Shown one piece after another: positions 60,056-64,000 of a DNA stretch of 64,000 nucleotides. The stretch's first letter is position 1. Each line of letters starts with the position of its first letter. The position numbers and the translations under genes are program-made. This DNA is from Sansalvadorimonas sp965221135. GTDB taxonomy: Bacteria > Pseudomonadota > Gammaproteobacteria > Pseudomonadales > Endozoicomonadaceae. Location: the NCBI GenBank assembly GCA_965221135.1, contig CBDCRZ010000106.1:1240001-1304000 (forward strand). Direction: 5' to 3'. Under the pieces are notes generated by a model, which saw nothing but the letters and a program-made list of their open reading frames with translations, did not search any database and was not told the DNA's origin.

Positions 60056-60556
60056 ATGCGTCTCACTACCAAAGGCCGCTACGCAGTGACTGCCATGCTT
60101 GATCTGGCATTGCATGCTGGCAGTGGTCCTGTGGCGCTGGCCGATATCTCTGAGCGTCAGGGGATTTCCCTCTCCTATCTTGAGCAGCTGTTTGCCAAGC
60201 TGCGCCGTAAGAAGCTTGTGACAAGTGTACGCGGACCGGGTGGTGGTTATTGCCTGGGTCGGGATGTGGCTGAGGTTGGCGTTGCGGAAGTGATTGATGC
60301 TGTTGATGAGTCTGTTGATGCCACCCGTTGTCACGGCACGGAAGGCTGCCAGCAGGGCGATGTGTGTTTGACTCATCATCTCTGGTGCGACCTCAGTCAG
60401 CAGATACATGATTTTTTGAGTGGTATTACCCTGTCCGATCTGGTGAAGCGTCAGGAGGTTCGTTCCGTCGCTGAGCGCCAGGATCAGGAGCAGGAAGAGT
60501 TGCGAAAGAACGAGGCTGAGGAGAAAGGGCGACGCATTGCCGTTGAGTCGCTCTGA
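60056..60556 (+). CDS. iscR: Fe-S cluster-responsive regulator IscR
   Basis: 166 residues starting MRLTTKGRYAVTAMLDLALH, the Rrf2 winged HTH. The cluster-binding cysteines lie in TRCHGTEGCQQGDVCLTHH, with the following His. It senses [2Fe-2S] supply and represses the isc operon through the upstream site. Highly charged C-terminal tail (EELRKNEAEEKGRR). Followed by iscS after 131 bp. Confidence 0.98.
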   Translation: MRLTTKGRYAVTAMLDLALHAGSGPVALADISERQGISLSYLEQLFAKLRRKKLVTSVRGPGGGYCLGRDVAEVGVAEVIDAVDESVDATRCHGTEGCQQGDVCLTHHLWCDLSQQIHDFLSGITLSDLVKRQEVRSVAERQDQEQEELRKNEAEEKGRRIAVESL

Positions 60557-60619
60557 TCTGTTGTTCCTGTCAAGCCGTACGTCATCCGGCGTATAGTGGC
60601 AGGTGGATTCTTTATTATG

Positions 60620-60659
60620 AAAATGCCACACACTTTATTCTTTGAAGTGGGCATTTTTC
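60620..60659 (+). promoter_or_regulatory. Hairpin between iscR and iscS
   Basis: GAAAATGCC and GGCATTTTTC pair around a loop that includes ACACACTTTATTC. This is the position where E. coli iscR-iscSUA mRNA is differentially processed; here a stabilising or attenuating role is only inferred. Confidence 0.45.
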
Positions 60660-60687
60660 GCTCATGGCTGTTTGGGAGAGAAAAGAA

Positions 60688-61902
60688 ATGAAGCTGCCGA
60701 TTTATCTCGATTATGCCGCGACCGCGCCGGTTGATTCACGAGTGGCAGAGAAAATGGTGCAGTGCCTGACCGCTGAAGGTAACTTCGGTAATCCGGCATC
60801 TCGCTCCCATGTTTTCGGTTGGAAAGCGGAAGAAGCGGCTGAGAACGCCCGCCTGCAGGTCGCTGACCTGGTGAACGCCGATCCCCGTGAAATCGTCTGG
60901 ACCTCCGGTGCCACCGAATCCGACAACCTTGCCATTAAGGGTGTTGCCCACTTCTACAAAAAGAACGGCAAGCACATTGTTACCTCCAGGCTGGAACATA
61001 AGGCGGTGCTAGACACCTGTCGTCAGCTGGAGCGTGAAGGTTACGAGGTGACTTACCTTGAGCCAGGCCGTGATGGCATCATCACTCCTGAACTGGTTGA
61101 GTCCGCACTGCGTGAAGACACCATTCTGGTTTCCCTGATGCACGTAAACAACGAAATCGGCACTGTGACCGATATTGCAGCCATTGGCGAAATCACCCGT
61201 GCACGGAAAATCATTTTCCACGTTGATGGTGCCCAAAGCCTGGCGCGTTTGCCCATCGACCTGAGTGAGCTGAAGGTGGATCTGATGTCCTTCTCCGGCC
61301 ACAAGATTTACGGACCTAAAGGTATTGGCGCCCTGTACGTTCAGCGTAAGCCACGTATTCGTCTGGAAGCCCAGATGCACGGTGGTGGTCATGAGCGTGG
61401 TATGCGTTCCGGAACTCTGGCGACTCACCAGATTGTCGGCATGGGTTCGGCTTGCGCGATTATTAAAGAACAGATGCAGGCTGATGTCGCTCATGCTGAA
61501 GCGCTGAGGCAGCGCTTTATGGATCACTTTAAGGATATGGAAGAGGTTCACCTGAATGGCTCTGCCACCCAGCGTGTACCGAGTATCCTGAATGTCAGCT
61601 TCGCCTTCGTTGAGGGTGAGTCTCTGATTATGTCCCTGAGAGATATTGCTGTGTCCTCAGGTTCAGCCTGTACATCAGCCAGCCTTGAGCCTTCGTACGT
61701 TCTGCGTGCTCTCGGTCTGAATGATGAGCTGGCTCACAGTTCCCTGCGTTTCAGTATCGGTCGGTTTACCACTGAAGAAGAGGTAGACCATGCCGCTGAC
61801 CAGGTGCGCATGGCAGTTGAGAAGCTGCGCGAGCTGTCTCCACTTTGGGATATGTACCAGGACGGTGTAGATCTGAATACGGTGGAATGGGTCGCTCACT
61901 GA
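60688..61902 (+). CDS. iscS: Cysteine desulfurase IscS
   Basis: 404 residues. PLP-lysine motif SFSGHKIYGPKGIGALY, ATESDNLAIKG, and the catalytic cysteine loop SSGSACTSASLEPSYVLRAL. It extracts sulfur from cysteine for IscU and tRNA thiolation. ATG 60688 has AAAGAA upstream; an upstream Met at 60664 is unlikely. Confidence 0.99.
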   Translation: MKLPIYLDYAATAPVDSRVAEKMVQCLTAEGNFGNPASRSHVFGWKAEEAAENARLQVADLVNADPREIVWTSGATESDNLAIKGVAHFYKKNGKHIVTSRLEHKAVLDTCRQLEREGYEVTYLEPGRDGIITPELVESALREDTILVSLMHVNNEIGTVTDIAAIGEITRARKIIFHVDGAQSLARLPIDLSELKVDLMSFSGHKIYGPKGIGALYVQRKPRIRLEAQMHGGGHERGMRSGTLATHQIVGMGSACAIIKEQMQADVAHAEALRQRFMDHFKDMEEVHLNGSATQRVPSILNVSFAFVEGESLIMSLRDIAVSSGSACTSASLEPSYVLRALGLNDELAHSSLRFSIGRFTTEEEVDHAADQVRMAVEKLRELSPLWDMYQDGVDLNTVEWVAH

Positions 61903-62011
61903 CGCTTTTGGAAAGAAGAGTCAGTCAGTACCCGTTGAAAGTACGATTTAAGGCAGACTGCCGCACCTTGAAAGAACATCTGCACAACAGTGCAGGTCGG
62001 AGGAATGAGTT

Positions 62012-62389
62012 ATGGCTTACAGTGAAAAAGTAATCGATCATTACGAAAATCCCCGTAACGTCGGCAAGATGGATGACAAAGATCCTGCCGTCGGTACCGG
62101 AATGGTAGGTGCACCAGCCTGTGGCGACGTTATGCGTCTGCAGATCAAGGTGGACGAGCAGGGTGTTATCGAAGACGCCAAGTTCAAAACCTACGGCTGT
62201 GGCTCTGCCATCGCTTCCAGCTCCCTCGCCACTGAGTGGATGAAGGGTCGCACCCTGGATGAAGCGGCTGAAATCCGCAACACCCATATTGCAGAAGAGC
62301 TGGCTCTGCCACCGGTAAAGATTCATTGCTCTGTACTGGCAGAAGATGCTATCAAGGCAGCGATCGAAGACTACCGCAACAAGAAGTAA
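62012..62389 (+). CDS. iscU: Fe-S cluster scaffold IscU
   Basis: 125 residues. Three ligand cysteines in GAPACGD, KTYGCGSAIASSS and KIHCSVLA, with the HscA-recognition LPPVK motif just before the last. Holds the nascent [2Fe-2S] cluster. Confidence 0.99.
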   Translation: MAYSEKVIDHYENPRNVGKMDDKDPAVGTGMVGAPACGDVMRLQIKVDEQGVIEDAKFKTYGCGSAIASSSLATEWMKGRTLDEAAEIRNTHIAEELALPPVKIHCSVLAEDAIKAAIEDYRNKK

Positions 62390-62487
62390 TTTGAGAGGCG
62401 GTGCTGCTGGTTTCTGAAATTGGCAGCACTGTGGGTTAAATTGACGGCATTTATAACTATCTGTCGTCTGTGTTATCAGGGTTTTTC

Positions 62488-62811
62488 ATGGCAGTAACAA
62501 TGACGGAAGCCGCGGCGGAACATATTCGTCGTCAGCTGGATGGAAGAGGCAAGGGATTGGGCATTCGTCTGGGAGTGAAGACCAGTGGCTGCTCAGGCAT
62601 GGCCTATGTGCTGGAATTTGTGGACGCAGTGAATCCGGAAGATGAAGCCTTTGAGTTTTATGGCGAAACGGTCTTTATCGATCCCAAAAGCCTGGTTTAC
62701 CTTGATGGCACCGAGCTGGACTTTGTGAAGGAAGGCCTGAACGAAGGTTTCCAGTTTAATAACCCGAATATCTCCAGTGAATGCGGTTGCGGCGAAAGCT
62801 TTAATGTCTGA
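62488..62811 (+). CDS. iscA: Fe-S assembly protein IscA
   Basis: 107 residues from ATG 62488. VKTSGCSGMAYVLEF and C-terminal SSECGCGESFNV give the three conserved cysteines of A-type carriers. Overlaps the hscB start by 8 bp. Confidence 0.98.
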   Translation: MAVTMTEAAAEHIRRQLDGRGKGLGIRLGVKTSGCSGMAYVLEFVDAVNPEDEAFEFYGETVFIDPKSLVYLDGTELDFVKEGLNEGFQFNNPNISSECGCGESFNV

Positions 62812-63361
62812 TCTCAATGCAGTCATCGATCTGAAGGCCAGCTACTTTGAACTGTTTGGTGTGGCTGAGGGCTACTCCCTCGACCGTCAGGCGATTCAGG
62901 GTCGTTATATCGACCTTCAGCGTATCGTACATCCGGACCGCTTTGCCGGTTTGGGTGAGCGTGGTCAGCGCCTCGCCGTGCAGTATGCGGCTTTTGTGAA
63001 TGAAGCCTACGACACGCTGCTTTCCCCTCTGAAACGTGCACTCTACCTCCTTGAGGTGGCCGGTCATCCTGTGGATGTCGAAAAAAACACAGTGATGGAT
63101 GTGAGCTTCCTGATGGAGCAGATGTCTCTGCGTGAAGAGCTGGGTGAAGTGCGTGAAAGCAGTGACCCGGAAGCGGCGATTGAAGTCGTACGGGAGCGTG
63201 CTGAAACGCTTATGGATGGCCTGCAGAAAAATTTTGTCGCCGCCTGGGAGCAGGGTGAACAGCACCTTGATCAGGCCGCTGAGTTTGCCCGCAAAATGCA
63301 CTTCGCTGAAAAGCTGATTCATGAAGCAGAAGAGTTGGAAGAGAGTCTTCTCGACGACTGA
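62804..63361 (+). CDS. hscB: Co-chaperone HscB (Hsc20)
   Basis: 185 residues from ATG 62804, overlapping the iscA stop. J-domain with SYFELFGV, HPDRFAGLGERGQR (HPD motif) and C-terminal three-helix IscU-binding region. Stimulates the HscA ATPase and delivers IscU. Confidence 0.97.
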   Translation: MSDLNAVIDLKASYFELFGVAEGYSLDRQAIQGRYIDLQRIVHPDRFAGLGERGQRLAVQYAAFVNEAYDTLLSPLKRALYLLEVAGHPVDVEKNTVMDVSFLMEQMSLREELGEVRESSDPEAAIEVVRERAETLMDGLQKNFVAAWEQGEQHLDQAAEFARKMHFAEKLIHEAEELEESLLDD

Positions 63362-63445
63362 TTGATCTATGCTGATTCCGCCTTCGGCCCGAGCTTACCT
63401 TCAGGTCTGGCGGAATTGTTCGTTCATGGCTGTTTAGGACAAACC

Positions 63446-64000
63446 ATGTTACTCCAGATATCCGAGCCCGGGCAGAGCCCTGATCCCCATCAGCGCAAAC
63501 TGGCTGTCGGGATAGACCTTGGAACCACCAATTCCCTCGTAGCTGCTGTTCGCAGTGGCGCTGCCGAAACCCTGCCAGATGCGGCGGGTGAGCATATACT
63601 TCCCTCTGTCGTTCATTACGGCACAGAGTGCACCATGACCGGTACAGAAGCCCGGCGTCTGGCGCCAGAAGATCCTCATAACACCATTATTTCTGCCAAG
63701 CGCTTTATGGGGCGTGGCCTGGAAGACATTCAGGGGCTGGGTGGCGTACTGCCTTACAAGTTTATTCAGAAAGAGCAGGGCATGCCGTTTATCGATACCG
63801 TGCAGGGCGAGAAAAGCCCGGTGCAGGTGTCTGGTGAAATCCTGCGCACCCTGCGCCGCCGTGCAGAAGAAACTCTCGGTGGTGATCTTCTCGGTGCCGT
63901 TATTACTGTTCCTGCCTATTTTGATGATGCCCAGCGTCAGGCTACTAAAGATGCAGCCCGTCTGGCTGGTCTGGAAGTGTTGCGTCTGCTGAATGAGCCA
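63446..64000 (+). CDS. hscA: Fe-S chaperone HscA, 5' part
   Basis: 185 codons from ATG 63446 run to the window edge in frame. Hsp70 phosphate loop VGIDLGTTNSLVAAVRSG, GAVITVPAYFDDAQRQATKD and LAGLEVLRLLNEP identify the nucleotide-binding domain. Specialised Hsp70 that acts on IscU with HscB. Fdx is expected next, outside the window. Confidence 0.98.
   Translation, partial: MLLQISEPGQSPDPHQRKLAVGIDLGTTNSLVAAVRSGAAETLPDAAGEHILPSVVHYGTECTMTGTEARRLAPEDPHNTIISAKRFMGRGLEDIQGLGGVLPYKFIQKEQGMPFIDTVQGEKSPVQVSGEILRTLRRRAEETLGGDLLGAVITVPAYFDDAQRQATKDAARLAGLEVLRLLNEP

Overview
The window looks like a chromosomal segment of a host-associated gammaproteobacterium. The gene order (pepA/lptFG, queA-tgt-yajC-secDF, trmJ-cysE-iscRSUA-hscBA), an OprO/P-like porin and several large proteins with eukaryotic-like features point to Oceanospirillales, most probably an Endozoicomonas-type animal symbiont. 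That genus assignment is inference from gene content; no rRNA gene is present to confirm it.

Layout. 1-7.7 kb: a truncated cation efflux gene, a CPXCG zinc-ribbon protein, holC with an acidic partner, an alpha/beta hydrolase, pepA, and the divergent lptF-lptG pair of the LPS exporter. 7.7-10.1 kb: two divergent accessory genes; the rightward one encodes a membrane-targeted coiled-coil protein ending in a TRAF-C (MATH) domain of animal type. 10.3-17.5 kb: an amino-acid ABC transporter operon, an RDD protein, rubredoxin, a major porin, a decayed S1/P1 nuclease gene and pssA. 17.7-30.8 kb: a 1047-residue unknown protein, gltS, a LysR regulator, a broken fpr copy, a 1678-residue exported proline-rich protein, an AT-rich gap and the intact fpr. 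30.8-35.8 kb: small enzymes (YgjP metallopeptidase, GNAT, carboxylesterase), two exported unknowns and an NCS2-like permease. 35.9-42.9 kb: a complete type I Wadjet (jetABCD) anti-plasmid operon. 43-47.5 kb: a graveyard of broken genes (permease 3' copy, phosphonate-type binding protein, mnmH) with an unknown 479-residue protein, ending at tRNA-Leu(CAA). 47.6-49.0 kb: an unknown protein with a formin-like polyproline stretch. 49.2-64 kb: conserved housekeeping genes (queA-tgt, yajC-secD-secF, an AgcS symporter, suhB, trmJ, cysE, the isc Fe-S operon), running out in hscA.

The most striking points are as follows. (1) The TRAF-C domain protein is a very likely animal-to-bacterium transfer and a candidate host-signalling mimic. 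(2) Accessory cargo appears repeatedly beside a core gene with a duplicated piece of that gene on its far side: the LysR/fpr regulatory region around the 1678-residue gene, the permease 3' end around the Wadjet operon, and more weakly a LysR tail near gltS. In each case an intact copy of the core gene survives. (3) Short 14-16 bp tandem repeats lie on or just after stop codons at four separate genes. (4) At least six gene remnants in about 30 kb suggest active gene gain and loss.
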